DNA of 64,000 nucleotides from Piezodorus guildinii (taxonomy: Eukaryota; Arthropoda; Insecta; Hemiptera; Pentatomidae). The position numbers and the translations under genes are program-made. Location: contig CM041292.1 of assembly GCA_023052935.1 (NCBI GenBank), forward strand, positions 140,519,143 to 140,583,142. Reading direction: 5' to 3'. Positions 10,800 through 21,020 of the stretch are shown here, piece after piece. Position 1 is the first letter of the stretch. Every line of letters begins with the position of its first letter. The notes beneath the pieces were generated by a model. That model was not told the origin of the DNA and did not search any database. It worked only from the letters and a program-made list of their open reading frames with translations.

Positions 10800-11274
10800 A
10801 AGGTATGAAAGATTCTTTTCACACTGTGTTAGGGAGGGGGGCGACAGCACACTCGCTCGCAGCCTCAACCCGAACGTTAAATTTGAGTCGCCGAATCCCT
10901 CATATTTATTTAGGTTTCGTCATGGGTTTATTAATGTAACTAACTAACTTTGTAAAATACATATATTGAGAGAAAAAAAAAATACAAATGAAACAAAATT
11001 AACTTTCTGAGAAACGTAAGACTACTTAGGGTCACGAGGACGATTGCAAGGTGATGATGGCGAGCGATGATGGCGACAGCGAAGAAGGCATCCAGTCTCT
11101 CTCCTCACTCAGAGCACTCTGATTCTCGAGTGGTCACTATCACTTAATTCCCTTTTGGTGTAAATAGAACCCCCTTTGCGTCTTAACTTAATATTAACGA
11201 TATATATACACACACACATACATACGTATATATATAACAAAAAAAACTGAATTAGTATTTTCCAATTCTTAACA

Positions 11275-11276
<2 letters not shown>
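10800..11276. other. Unassigned; short GC-richer block at 10840-10900
   Basis: No coding or repeat terminus was recognised. The block around 10840-10900 and 11030-11110 is less AT-rich and includes a repeated GATGATGGCGA motif. Confidence 0.3.
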
Positions 11277-11349
<73 letters not shown>

Positions 11350-11370
11350 TTTTTTTTTTTTTTTTTTTTT
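11277..11370. repeat. (AT)n followed by poly(T)
   Basis: About 68 bp of AT dinucleotides followed by a poly(T) run of more than 20 bases, and a second T-run after ATTAAC. Confidence 0.95.
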
Positions 11371-11965
11371 ATTAACTTTTTTTTTTTTACATACCCTTTG
11401 TATAAAATATGCCATGTATTGTAATAAAAATACGCGTTGAATTGCTAGATGGTACTCTGAGAAATAAATAAACCCATTACAGGGTTACTGAAATGAGAAA
11501 AAAACAGAATTATGACGTTTAGTGCCTGGCGAGAAAATTAAATAACTTTTTCCTTTTTAAAGTTTCAAAAACGTAGCATGCAAATATTGATTATTAAAAA
11601 ATCCGTTCTAATATCGTTTAAAAAAAAATGCTTAAATACAAATCGATTGGTAATTGAATTTACTAAACATCAAAGAAGAAACAATTAAATCAGACCAGCG
11701 CTAACCGATTTCTTACTAAAGGCAGATTTGAATCGATGTTGTTGTTTTTTAGTTATTTTTCTCAATGAAAAGGAAAACAAAAAAGTTTTAAATTATGTCC
11801 GGAAAAAAAAACCCTTCATAAATGACCAGGAAAACATACTGTATTATTGACTGCATTACTCACCTCTTCGAAATTTGAGTTTAATCATTAAATAAAATAT
11901 TTTAATAAATTGGTTCACTCACAGGGCAATAACGGTCGTTTTGATTAGCTAACAAGTCATTTTAT
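11371..11965. other. Unassigned AT-rich sequence
   Basis: No feature was recognised beyond short homopolymers. Confidence 0.35.
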
Positions 11966-12739
11966 ATTTTTAAATGCTTAGGAGATTTTTATGGAGAAAG
12001 GTTTTAATGTAATTTTTTTTTTTTTTCTTTTTTTTGTAAAGGTAGCATAAAGCGAATATTTTCCATATTATGTTAAAAATGATTATGTCCAATCTAATGT
12101 ATTATTGAGGCATTAAAGTAGGTATGTGACTTTAAGAGGTGACTGACATACTTGTTTCTTTAGCAAATCTTTGGTTTTCTATTTTGTATCATTCCAGATT
12201 TCATAATTTATTTTTTTTTTTACTTTCTACTTTCACTTATCTATTTAAATTACATGTATAGATGTCTATTTTTTGACATATTGAAGTACATAAAATTAAA
12301 TAAGCTTGTAAACTAAAACCTTCTTTTATATTATAACAATATCGATTTTTATTTAAATTTTTAAATGCTTAGGAGATTTTTATGGAGAAAGGTTTTAATG
12401 TAATTTTTTTTTTTTTTCTTTTTTTTGTAAAGGTAGCATAAAGCGAATATTTTCCATATTATGTTAAAAATGATTATGTCCAATCTAATGTATTATTGAG
12501 GCATTAAAGTAGGTATGTGACTTTTAGAGGTGACTGACATACTTGTTTCTTTAGCAAATCTTTGGTTTTCTATTTTGTATCATTCCAGATTTCATAATTT
12601 ATTTTTTTTTTTACTTTCTACTTTCACTTATCTATTTAAATTACATGTATAGATGTCTATTTTTTGACATATTGAAGTACATAAAATTAAATAAGCTTGT
12701 AAACTAAAACCTTCTTTTATATTATAACAATATCGATTT
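11966..12739. repeat. Near-identical tandem duplication, period 391 bp
   Basis: 11966-12348 is repeated at 12357-12739. Reading the two copies side by side gives one substitution (GACTTTAAGAGG versus GACTTTTAGAGG) and identical lengths for the long T-runs interrupted by C. The copies are separated by 8 bases. There is no coding content. Such identity implies a very recent duplication or an assembly duplication. Confidence 0.95.
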
Positions 12740-13034
12740 TATATACAAACTTGTATATATAATATGCTTAAAAGGAGTTTGGATAATTTAATTAATTAAT
12801 TTAGTGGTCAAAGAGCAGTTATATACACCGTGGAGTAGGTTAAAGCCCAGGTAGGAACTTGAGACCACAAACTGCGGTGGAAGCTTCGAGACTCATTTGC
12901 CTGACCACAGCTTGTATAACATCCCTAAAAGACTAGTTAACTATAAACATATATCAGTAAACAATTCAAGCATTTAATTTTCCATTACAAATACAACGTT
13001 TTATAGCTTAACCCATGTTGTAAAAAATAATAAA
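12740..13034. other. Unassigned sequence
   Basis: A short balanced block occurs at 12825-12915. No gene or known repeat was recognised. Confidence 0.3.
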
Positions 13035-14235
13035 AAAAATCTACAAGTTATTACACAGTTGTTTATGTCCAAATAACTTTATTAGGGTATAACTGTATAT
13101 AATGCTCCTTATAGTCAATTAACTAATATGAAAATCAATTAATAATTCTAAGAAAAATATCATATCACCACTGCTAATTTCAAAACGTTATATCTCTACT
13201 AGTTCTGAACCAATTTCAATGATTCTTTTTTTTTTTTTTTTTTTTTGAAGGATCAACGTTTTTCAATATCTTTAAAAATAACTGAGTTATTCAATTAAAT
13301 CAGTTTTAATGATCGCCATGGATAGTATTTTTGTGGCGAATTTTATAAAAGTTGGTCGAGTACTTTCGAAAATAATGAGCAGAAAGAAGAAGAAATCGGA
13401 AATTCGGAGAAATTGGCGATTCAACCATTAAAATTCAAAGTTATAATTTAAATATAATTACAAGACTCTTTGTATGTATACCTTGGTATGTTTATTTTTG
13501 TGATTGGCAAACCTCTTATTCTTATACACAGAAACCGTGAAAATGACACGCACATGCGATTTTACAGCTTGTTGTTTTTGTAACGAGCCACTTTATGTAC
13601 AAAAAGAAACAGCCTTCTTAATTGATGAAATTTCAAGGTGGGTGGATAACATTTCGATAAAAAATAATAACAAAGATAAAAATAAATACGCAATTCTCTT
13701 ATTCACAAATTCTATACACATTTTTCTCAGAATTCAAAAATAACTGAGTTATGGGCGTGTTATTTGGTAAAATTTCAATTATTTGTTCTCTTTTTTTATA
13801 ATTATTCGCGGTTTTTAGTTTAAAAAAACACCTTTTTTTATCTTCAAAAAGTACTGAGTTATTGAATTGAATCACTTTTAACCATAGACATTATAAAAAT
13901 TACTTGCTATTATCAATGTCAAATTGTTAGGTGTACAATCATCGTTAGCTGCTCTAGTATTTTTGTGGCGAATTAAAAAAAAAAAATGGTCCAGTAGTTT
14001 CGGAGAATGGCGCGAGATGGCGTACGGCAACGGGGAACAAACGGATTTAAAAAAAAAAATCTTTTTCGGTTTCTAGGTATCTCGAAACGTATGCCCTGAA
14101 ATTTTGAGATGGGGTAATTTTTATTGTTGGCCGATTACAAAGTTCATTATTAAAAATAATAAATAAAATAAAATTATGCCAAAATCCTATGAGACAAAAG
14201 TTATTTTCAGTCGATCTAAAACCGATGCTCAAGTC
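13035..14235 (+). repeat. Dispersed repeat family beta, copy 1
   Basis: Shares ordered blocks with 17505-18390 and, inverted, 58330-59290. The blocks include CAAAACGTTATATCTCT, GAACCAATTTCA followed by a T-run, TTTTTGTGGCGAATT, GGTCCAGTAGTTTCGGAGAA, GGCGTACGGC...AACAAACGGATTT, and CGATTACAAAGTTCATTATT. There is no persistent coding frame. It appears to contain an internal partial duplication (two GTGGCGAATT blocks at 13333 and 13960). The termini were not defined. Confidence 0.65.
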
Positions 14236-15069
14236 ATTAACGTATTGATATAATTATGAGCAATATAGTAATTTATATATTGTAATAAAATTTGAAAGTT
14301 GGCAGAGAGAAACTTTATGTAATTTAAACATTTTGATAATTTATCTATGTTAATGCGAAAATTCGATTTTCCATAAATGCTTAATAAGAGCGCTTTTTCC
14401 TCTTTGATGAAATTAAAATGTGTTGATTGAATCCTTCGAATTTCAGATGAATTAGGTAATATCTATTTAAAATTCAGTTCATCCCCTGTTCCGAGCTTTT
14501 TTTCCTTTTAATTCTCGGAAAGGTGATTTGTTGTAACCCGTGCAATCACCGTAAAAATAGCTATCAACATACATCCTTATGAAATTAATAAAGCAGAATA
14601 GTTTTTGTTGTTGTTGTTTTTTGCATTTTATTGATTTGTTTTGTCAATTAAAAATTAGGGAATATGATATAAATCTCGAAAATGTCTGGTTCGACTTTCA
14701 GGCGAACTTGTCAGCTCGTAAGTGGTTTTAAGTTGAAGTTATAGGCTGCACTTGGATATGTAAAATTATAAATTATAAAAATTATACAAATCTTTAAATG
14801 CCATGAATTTTCTATTTCAGGAGAGTTCTACTGCTAGATAAATACGTATGGTAAATACAGTAGTAGCAAATAAAAGTTCTAATAAATTAATTCTACAATT
14901 TACAACTTGGTTACTGTTGTAGATTATCACATTCGTGGTGCTCTTTTCGACTACTGCCACGTTAACACCTTCTGAAAAAATTTATGTTACTATTACTTAA
15001 AAAATTTTGAGATATGTGATATTTACGAAACGCCGAATTGTATTTATAAAGTTGTATTGTTTAAAATAT
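14236..15069. other. Unassigned AT-rich sequence
   Basis: No gene or repeat terminus was recognised. A TTG trinucleotide run occurs near 14608. Confidence 0.35.
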
Positions 15070-15640
15070 ATAAAAATGAAAAAAAAAATCTGGTGCACGC
15101 AATTCACGACTTTCACTTACCTCAGTTCTTAACATATATTTAAGGATATTTAACAAGTTAATAACCACTTTTAATTCCGAACTCTCAGCCCATATAAACC
15201 ATCTTGTCCGGAACCTATCAATCTCACATATTCCTGACAACCCTCAGATGCGATTGAAAGAAGGAGAAGTTGGCCTCGGGATCTACTTACTTAAATAAAC
15301 ATAGAATTTCTACCGCTGGGTAGTTTCTTCACAAGCCTTTCACGCCCTTTATTATAATTCAAAAGTTTTACTTATTGTATTTATGTTATACTCGTTTAAT
15401 ACTTGTAAAATTCAATAAAATATGAATAACAAAAACAAGTTAATACTTACAAAAGTCAATTAATTTAAAGAGAAAAAATATAGGTAGGTGAAAGTAAAAT
15501 AATAAATATATTAAATTTAGTTACAATAGAAACATCTGTTTTATTAAATAATCTATAAATTATTATCTACAACTATTAGTTTGTTTTTATAGGGTTTTTT
15601 TTTTATTTTAATAAAATTTTACAATTGTGTGAATAAGATA
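15070..15640 (-). repeat. Family alpha relic, interrupted by a Jockey insertion
   Basis: Begins (plus coordinates) AAAAATCTGGTGCACGCAA then CGACTTTCACTTACCT, the 3' terminus of family alpha in minus orientation. The flank after the insertion (15446-15640) continues with CAATAGAAACATCTGTTTTA, the next alpha block as seen at 56130-56160. The rest of the element is missing. Confidence 0.65.
15164..15433 (+). mobile_element. 5'-truncated Jockey subfamily B insertion with 12-bp target duplication
   Basis: The insert starts in a decayed RT C-terminus (block equivalent to DNPPRRLKRRWPRDLL near 15238-15290) and ends in a 3' UTR with AATAAA and an A-rich tail at 15415-15433. It is flanked by AACAAGTTAATA at 15152-15163 and 15434-15445. 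It sits inside the alpha repeat, so it is younger than that alpha copy. Confidence 0.75.
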
Positions 15641-15924
15641 ATATTGGTTTATTATTTTTAATAATAACCCTTTGTAATCTACCAAATAAATGGCGCATAG
15701 CTTAGTTATTTTTGAATATTTATTTAATATTTATCATATTTTCATCCATCCAAGTTGACATTTTATTAATGAAGAAGGTTTTTTTATTGCATTTGAGTGG
15801 CACTTTTCCGGTTTCTGTGTATAATTCCTGTCAAGTTGAAAAATATGAACCGGAGTCAGCTAAAACCTAACGTTGATGGGCTATAAGAGCCGCTGATGAC
15901 AGGTTTTCCAAAGATAAAAATAAA

Positions 15925-15938
15925 GTTACCAAGGTAAC
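15925..15938. promoter_or_regulatory. RFX-type X-box GTTACCAAGGTAAC
   Basis: A perfect 6-bp inverted repeat with a two-base spacer fits GTNRCC-N(1-3)-RGYAAC, the binding consensus of RFX factors, which control ciliary genes in animals. A TGACAG (TALE homeodomain-type) site lies about 30 bp upstream. No linked gene is visible, so function is inferred from the motif only. Confidence 0.4.
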
Positions 15939-16853
15939 ACAAAAAGGCCGGTAATTATATTTAAATTATAATTCGAATTTTAATGGTTGAATCACCGATT
16001 TCGTAATCGAAACGGAAAATAAATTTGCTTATTTATATCCAGAGACATTTTCGCTGTTGGTAAGAGTCGTTGATTTTTTTTAATATATTCATTCATTGTC
16101 AATCAAGAAAGTTTTCATTAAAGATTTTTCTCAGCAAATGGTTATATATTTCATAAAAATCTTATAAATAACTTTTTTGTTTATTATATGGAATGTTGCA
16201 TTTTTATATATTTTAGGATTGTTAAGGCTTGACCAGTGGAATAGTAGATTTGTGCTGTACAGTGCTCAATATAAAATAGTCCTTTCCTGATACTGTATCC
16301 ACAATTGGTATTTATATTATATAAATGCTACTATGAATTTAACACTATCCTTTTACTAAAGGACGTTGAAGCAATACCATTTCATTTTTATTTATTTTAA
16401 TATATACTGTTTTAAGTAATAAACATAGTTATTTAATAATATAATGTTTTATTTTTCAGGTGAGCATTCCTTGACTTTTTCCTAACATTCACAACTTGTG
16501 GTAAGTATATGATGCCATGTTTAGAATGTGAAAACCTGGGTTTAATTTAACTATTCAGTATATTTAAAGTAAAACTAAAACTAACAATAAGACAATACAA
16601 CAATGAATTTCTAAAGTCTCTAAAAATGGAACTCAGTCTTAGCTTATGAAGTTTTTTTCTAAAAACCAAAATTACGAGCTTAATATTAAAAATGAAGCCT
16701 CAGGCACTTTTTTTCAAATATCTTTTTTAAATATTTGATTAGATATATTAATTTAAATATATCTTAAGTAAGGTAAATTACACAAAAGACAGTACATACT
16801 TATATCTCTCTTTATAGATGTGTATTTGTGGATTTCGGCGTGATTTAACAATC

Positions 16854-16875
16854 ATCGATAACACATCGATAACAA
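16854..16875. promoter_or_regulatory. Tandem ATCGATAACA sites
   Basis: Two ATCGATAACA units sit 11 bp apart, similar to DRE/GATA-type sites. There is no gene context. Confidence 0.25.
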
Positions 16876-16904
16876 TTTTTATTTTGTTTTTTTATAATAG
16901 AGAC

Positions 16905-17277
16905 GTTGATTTCCAAAAGGTACTATATCCATTCCAGGAAAGTTTACAGGAAGCGCGAAAATCTATTATTTCTATATTATTAAACTAGCTAATTTGGGTC
17001 TTTTTGCATTAAAATTTAGAATTATTTTTTTACTATAATAATAAAATCAAATTAAAGTTATGAAATGAATTTTTTTAGAATGATTTGGAAGAACAATATA
17101 TGGGTAATTAGTACTTTTAGAAAATTACCGTATTTCTAAATCGCGTTTTTGAAGGACTTGAGAGTTTATTAGATAAAATAAAATAGAATATTTAGATAAA
17201 ACTAAATGATGAGAATATAAATATGTAAAAAGATCAATTTCGTAAAAAATGTCCTTTAGTACCTTTTGGAAATCAAC
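16905..17277. mobile_element. MITE-like element with 21-bp terminal inverted repeats
   Basis: GTTGATTTCCAAAAGGTACT(A) at 16905-16925 is repeated exactly in inverse orientation at 17257-17277. The 373-bp interval is AT-rich and non-coding. No clean target duplication was seen, and the transposase superfamily is unknown. The right terminus also forms part of the long hairpin at 17245-17301. Confidence 0.55.
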
Positions 17278-17301
17278 CAAAAGGTACTAAAGGACATTTT
17301 T
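17245..17301. other. Perfect 25-bp hairpin with 7-base loop
   Basis: The left arm 17245-17269 and right arm 17277-17301 are exact reverse complements (outer AAAAATGTCC..., inner ...CCTTTTGG). The loop is AAATCAA. It overlaps the right end of the 16905 element, as if an inverted terminal fragment had been added. Confidence 0.9.
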
Positions 17302-17504
17302 AGCGATTATCGCTGAAAAGAGAAATAATAATTTTATACATTTTATTTTATTTTTTTACAAAAATATTAATAACTAATACATTTTTAATTATTTTCGTTT
17401 TATTAAAATTGTCCAAGCTATAGTATTCAGACAAACTTGAATTCTCAAAATTAATAATAATTAATTAGCTAAAATTCTTTTCAATATAAATAAAAAAACG
17501 CTAA

Positions 17505-18390
17505 AAAATTATTACACAATGGTTTATCATATCTAAATAACAATATTAGGGTATAACTTTTTAAAAAGCTTTAGATAGGCAATTAAGTAATTTGAAAAGC
17601 AATAAATAATTCAAAGGAAAGTGTCATATCACCGCTAATTTCAAAACGCTATAGCTCTGTTAATTCTTAACCAATTTCAGTGATTTTTTTTTTATGTTGT
17701 AGAAAATTATATTGCTTGTCATAGTATTTTTTGTGGCGAATTTCAATTGATCCAGTAGAAAAGTGCCACGGACGGCGTACGGCGGACAAACGGATTTTTT
17801 AAAATTATGTTATTAGGGTTCTAGCATCTTGAAATATGATCTCTCAAAGTTTGAAGGAGTTTATTTTTATTCATTTTTTTTACGTTTGCAAAGGTTCATT
17901 ATTGAAAATTATAAACCAAAAGCATCTATACTAGACTGCGTTATTATGTCCCATTCTTTTATTTTCTTTCGATTTTCATTCAAATAATTTAAATAAAATT
18001 TCCTAATTCCAAAACACCTTACATTTTTATCTTTATCATCAATAATAACCGATTTACAGGGAGTCACATCTCTTGTGAGTTGTGCCTTGACCATAACAGA
18101 TTTTTTTTTTCTCCTCTTGTTTATTGAGTTGTCTTGATTTCAAAAGTCTTTTCGATTTTTTCCATCTTCAATAATAACATATGTTTGTTGGAAGTGCATC
18201 TGTCGTAATTTGTGACTTAAATGTATAGATCAACGGATTTTCTTTTTTCTTTTTTTTTTATTCAGGTTCTAAGCATCTTGAAATGTAAGCCCTCAAACTT
18301 TGAGGAGGGCTATTTTTTATTTTCTTGGTCGATTACAGAGATTCATTATTGAAAATAATAAAACAATATATTGCAAGATAGCTTTTGGTT
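17505..18390 (+). repeat. Dispersed repeat family beta, copy 2
   Basis: Same block order as 13035-14235: CACCGCTAATTTCAAAACG, ACCAATTTCAGTGATT with T-run, TTTTGTGGCGAATTTC, CGGACGGCGTACGGCGGAC with AAACGG, and the TCATTATTGAAAAT block, which is present twice (17896 and 18343), again suggesting internal duplication. The minus-strand frame at 17909-18094 is not convincing as a gene. Confidence 0.65.
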
Positions 18391-18540
18391 ACGATGTAGC
18401 AATTAATAAATGTAGAAAATAAAAATATAAACAATGCTCACCTAAATGTGCAGGGCCCCACCATGTCTGTATGCCAATGGTATCTAATATATAAAAATAT
18501 TACAGAAGATTATGGCGCTTTGACGCAGAAGAACTCACTA

Positions 18541-18545
<5 letters not shown>

Positions 18546-18617
<72 letters not shown>
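18546..18617. repeat. (AT)n microsatellite
   Basis: About 70 bp of AT dinucleotides. Confidence 0.95.
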
Positions 18618-18620
<3 letters not shown>

Positions 18621-18669
18621 AGTATGGACAGTCTTTTATATAATTTACCTAACTTAAAGTATTAAATAG

Positions 18670-19440
18670 CAGTATATTTACTTGCTAGCATCCTTCTACC
18701 AAGTTTTCCAATCCCGGTGTCTGTTTTACATTTCGGATCTCCTTAAATTCAAATCCTCCGTTCGTTCCCGTAACATCCGCTCGCGGCCTTCTGATTTGTA
18801 TATACAACGTCGAACAACATCTTTCGAAAGATCATTCCTAATCCGATCCGCATTCCTATGGAACTCCATTCCTTCTAACATCCGGGACTCCCAAACTTTT
18901 TGAACATTTAAATACAGTCTATTCAGCCATTTTTTGTAAAATAAATTCCTAAATAATCCCAATTAGAGGCTAATTTAAAGGAAAATCAACAAATAAAGAG
19001 GACAGACACGTTATTTAATTATTCAATTTTAATTTTCATAGATACATTCAGCAGCAAATATTTATTAAAAAGATTACCTTGTCGAAGATGTAACATTAAA
19101 TCACATATTCTTTTACAAAGATTTATAAGCATTTCCTTTTCTTTCTTTTTTCAAACTGTATATATTTATTTTTTTTATAATTATATAGTTATTATATATT
19201 ATTCTTTTTTCTCATTTTAATTTTTTTTTCTTGTTTCTACATTTTTATTAGATGTTATCATTCGTTTTATTTTATATTAGTTTAATTCTGTTGTTTTCAA
19301 TTATTTTACTCTAAGACTCCATTCTTAAAACCATTTTTTATTTCGTGTAATATTATTCTGAAGGGACTCGTCCCAGAATGAATAAAGAATTAATATATAA
19401 TAATTATAATATAATAATTAATATTATTTAATAAATCTTT
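18670..19440 (+). pseudogene. LINE family H, RT C-terminus and complete 3' UTR
   Basis: An open + frame, about 74 codons at 18682-18903, reads ASFYQVFQSRCLFYISDLLK, then SSVRSRNIRSRPSDLYIQRR, TTSFERSFLIRSAFLWNSIP, SNIRDSQTF. The FERSF..RS..LWN.LP pattern closes the RT proteins of CR1/L2/Jockey-group LINEs. The 3' UTR (18963-19390) ends in the terminal hairpin at 19353-19381 (GGGAC/GTCCC inner, TTATTCT/AGAATGA outer) and an AT-rich tail. It is the best-preserved family H terminus on the + strand here. Everything N-terminal to the RT thumb is missing. Confidence 0.8.
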
Positions 19441-20052
19441 TAATATCTAACGTAAATGATTATTTTAAATTTTTAAGTTTCGATGAAATATATTTATTTC
19501 AATTGATAGTATAAGCATGATAGGTCGGAAGATTTACAACCGAATAGAAATTAATGTTTCATGTTTTTTTCAATATTATGCACATTAGAAGAACCCCGCT
19601 CGGAAACGCGAAAACATGTTTTTCAGCTCAAAGCGTTGCTCTGACTAGCCTAAAGAGGCAAACGATCAGATGAAGAGATCAAATGATAAAGTGATAGGTG
19701 GTTGGTTATAAACGATATGATTTATTGGGCAATAAATCGATTGTGATGCCTCCCGATAATTAACAGTGATAAATCCGGCCTTGTAGTCGTTCCATGGGTT
19801 ACCTCTCCTCTTTGCGATTTGTCTGTCCGTTCTCTATTTGCGATCTTTTATCCCCACCGAACTAAGTTCTCTTTTAGACTTTACTGATATTGACTGATGG
19901 TATTTTTTTTTCTTTAGTCAATTATCAGAATTATAACCTTACTGTCTGATGGAAGTATCTAATGAAGTATCTTATATTTCGACAATGTACGAAAATCATA
20001 CGAATTTTCTCTCAGTGGATATAATTAGTTGACCGTTTGAGAATTATCAGTA
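19441..20052. other. Possible conserved non-coding DNA at 19600-19900
   Basis: Balanced composition with several homeodomain-type cores (CGATATGATTTATTGG, CAATAAATCGATTG, GATAATTAACAG) and no recognised repeat or open frame. Regulatory function is inferred from composition and motif density only. Confidence 0.3.
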
Positions 20053-20309
20053 GGAATCAGTCCGGGTGGCGGTCAATAAATGAAACACCTAAATATTGAG
20101 GGTGTATAATCGACTGTAGAAACTATTATAGGTGCAATAATCAGTTTATGCTTGGACATGTCTCAGTAATGCCTTGATGATGGCTCACAAGCTTGAGCCG
20201 AAACGTTGGCAAAATTAATAATATTTAAAAAAAAAAAAAAAAACTGACTCCTCAAACAACTAAATAGTTTTCAGCTTTTCATTTACAGACCACCACCCAG
20301 ACTAGTTCC
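20053..20309. mobile_element. 257-bp foldback-family element with CTTGATGA..GAAACG core
   Basis: Imperfect terminal inverted repeats of about 33 bp: GGAATCAGTCCGGGTGGCGG at 20053 matches, inverted, the end at 20277-20309. Internally, CTTGATGATGGCTC, an 8-base loop, GAGCC and GAAACGTTGG (20172-20218) form a 5-bp stem followed by GAAA, resembling the CUGANGA / stem II / GAAA core of hammerhead ribozymes except that C3 is replaced by T. A poly(A) tract follows at 20229-20243. It is the same size and has similar ends to the 42914-43171 element. Confidence 0.55.
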
Positions 20310-20514
20310 TTCTAGAATTTCTTTTTAATTTTTCAAATTTTCGTCACACGAACTATATGTTTATTATTAATTGCGAAAAACAAATCTTAGGACTATTTTT
20401 AGACGGTGAACCCCAAATTAAAATAGCCGTGAATGTAATTATCCATATTTCTCGTTCATCGAATGAAAATAAATCATAAAATCATTTTTTGATTTTAGAC
20501 TATATTTTACTACT
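20310..20514. other. Unassigned AT-rich sequence
   Basis: Nothing recognised. Confidence 0.35.
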
Positions 20515-21020
20515 TAAAACTTTACTCGACAAGCTGTCATACATTCCCCTTCACAACAATAGACTCTTCTACCTGACTATCATAAGACCAGTCTGGACTT
20601 AGAGAGTAGATCTATGGGGCTCTACTAGACCATCGAATGTCTCTCGTGCCCAGTCCTTACAGTTCAAAATCCTTAATGCTCCTCACTTTGTCACGAAAAA
20701 ATTCATCCATAAAGAGCGCAATGTTCCCTTATGTAACTGATTTGCCCGGAACCCGGTACCAATGCTTCCAGGAAAAACTCCATTCCCACTCTAATTCACT
20801 AGTTTGTATCCTAGCACCCTCTTTCATTTCTGATACTCCTCCGAGGTTTCTGAGAAGAAGGTGACCGCGGGACCTTCTGATTTAGAGTTCCTATTAGAGT
20901 AATGCAAATGGGCAGTGCCACTACATGTATTATGTGTCACTTATTGCATTTCCATCACATTCACTCGATGTATTTCTTAATGCGGTTGTAAATATTAATC
21001 TCTATTTAAAAATAAAATGA
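20515..21020 (+). pseudogene. Jockey subfamily B, RT C-terminus and 3' UTR
   Basis: Translation gives LDKLSYIPLHNNRLFYLTII, then RPVWT, GSTRPSN, ILNAPHFVTKKFIHK, a frameshift, YVTDLPGTRYQCFQEKLHSH, SNSLVCILAPSFISDTPPRF and RRRPRDLL. The 3' UTR 20885-21015 matches that of 44030-44135. There are multiple frameshifts, and the copy is truncated 5' of the thumb domain. Confidence 0.8.

Larger units (their letters stand above)
15641..16904. other. Unassigned; balanced block with X-box at 15830-15960
   Basis: No gene recognised. The 15830-15960 block has low repeat content and contains an exact RFX-type X-box. The remainder is AT-rich. Confidence 0.35.

Noticed and set aside
18726..18962. Minus-strand 78-codon frame
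   Set aside because: Antisense shadow of the family H RT C-terminus on the + strand.
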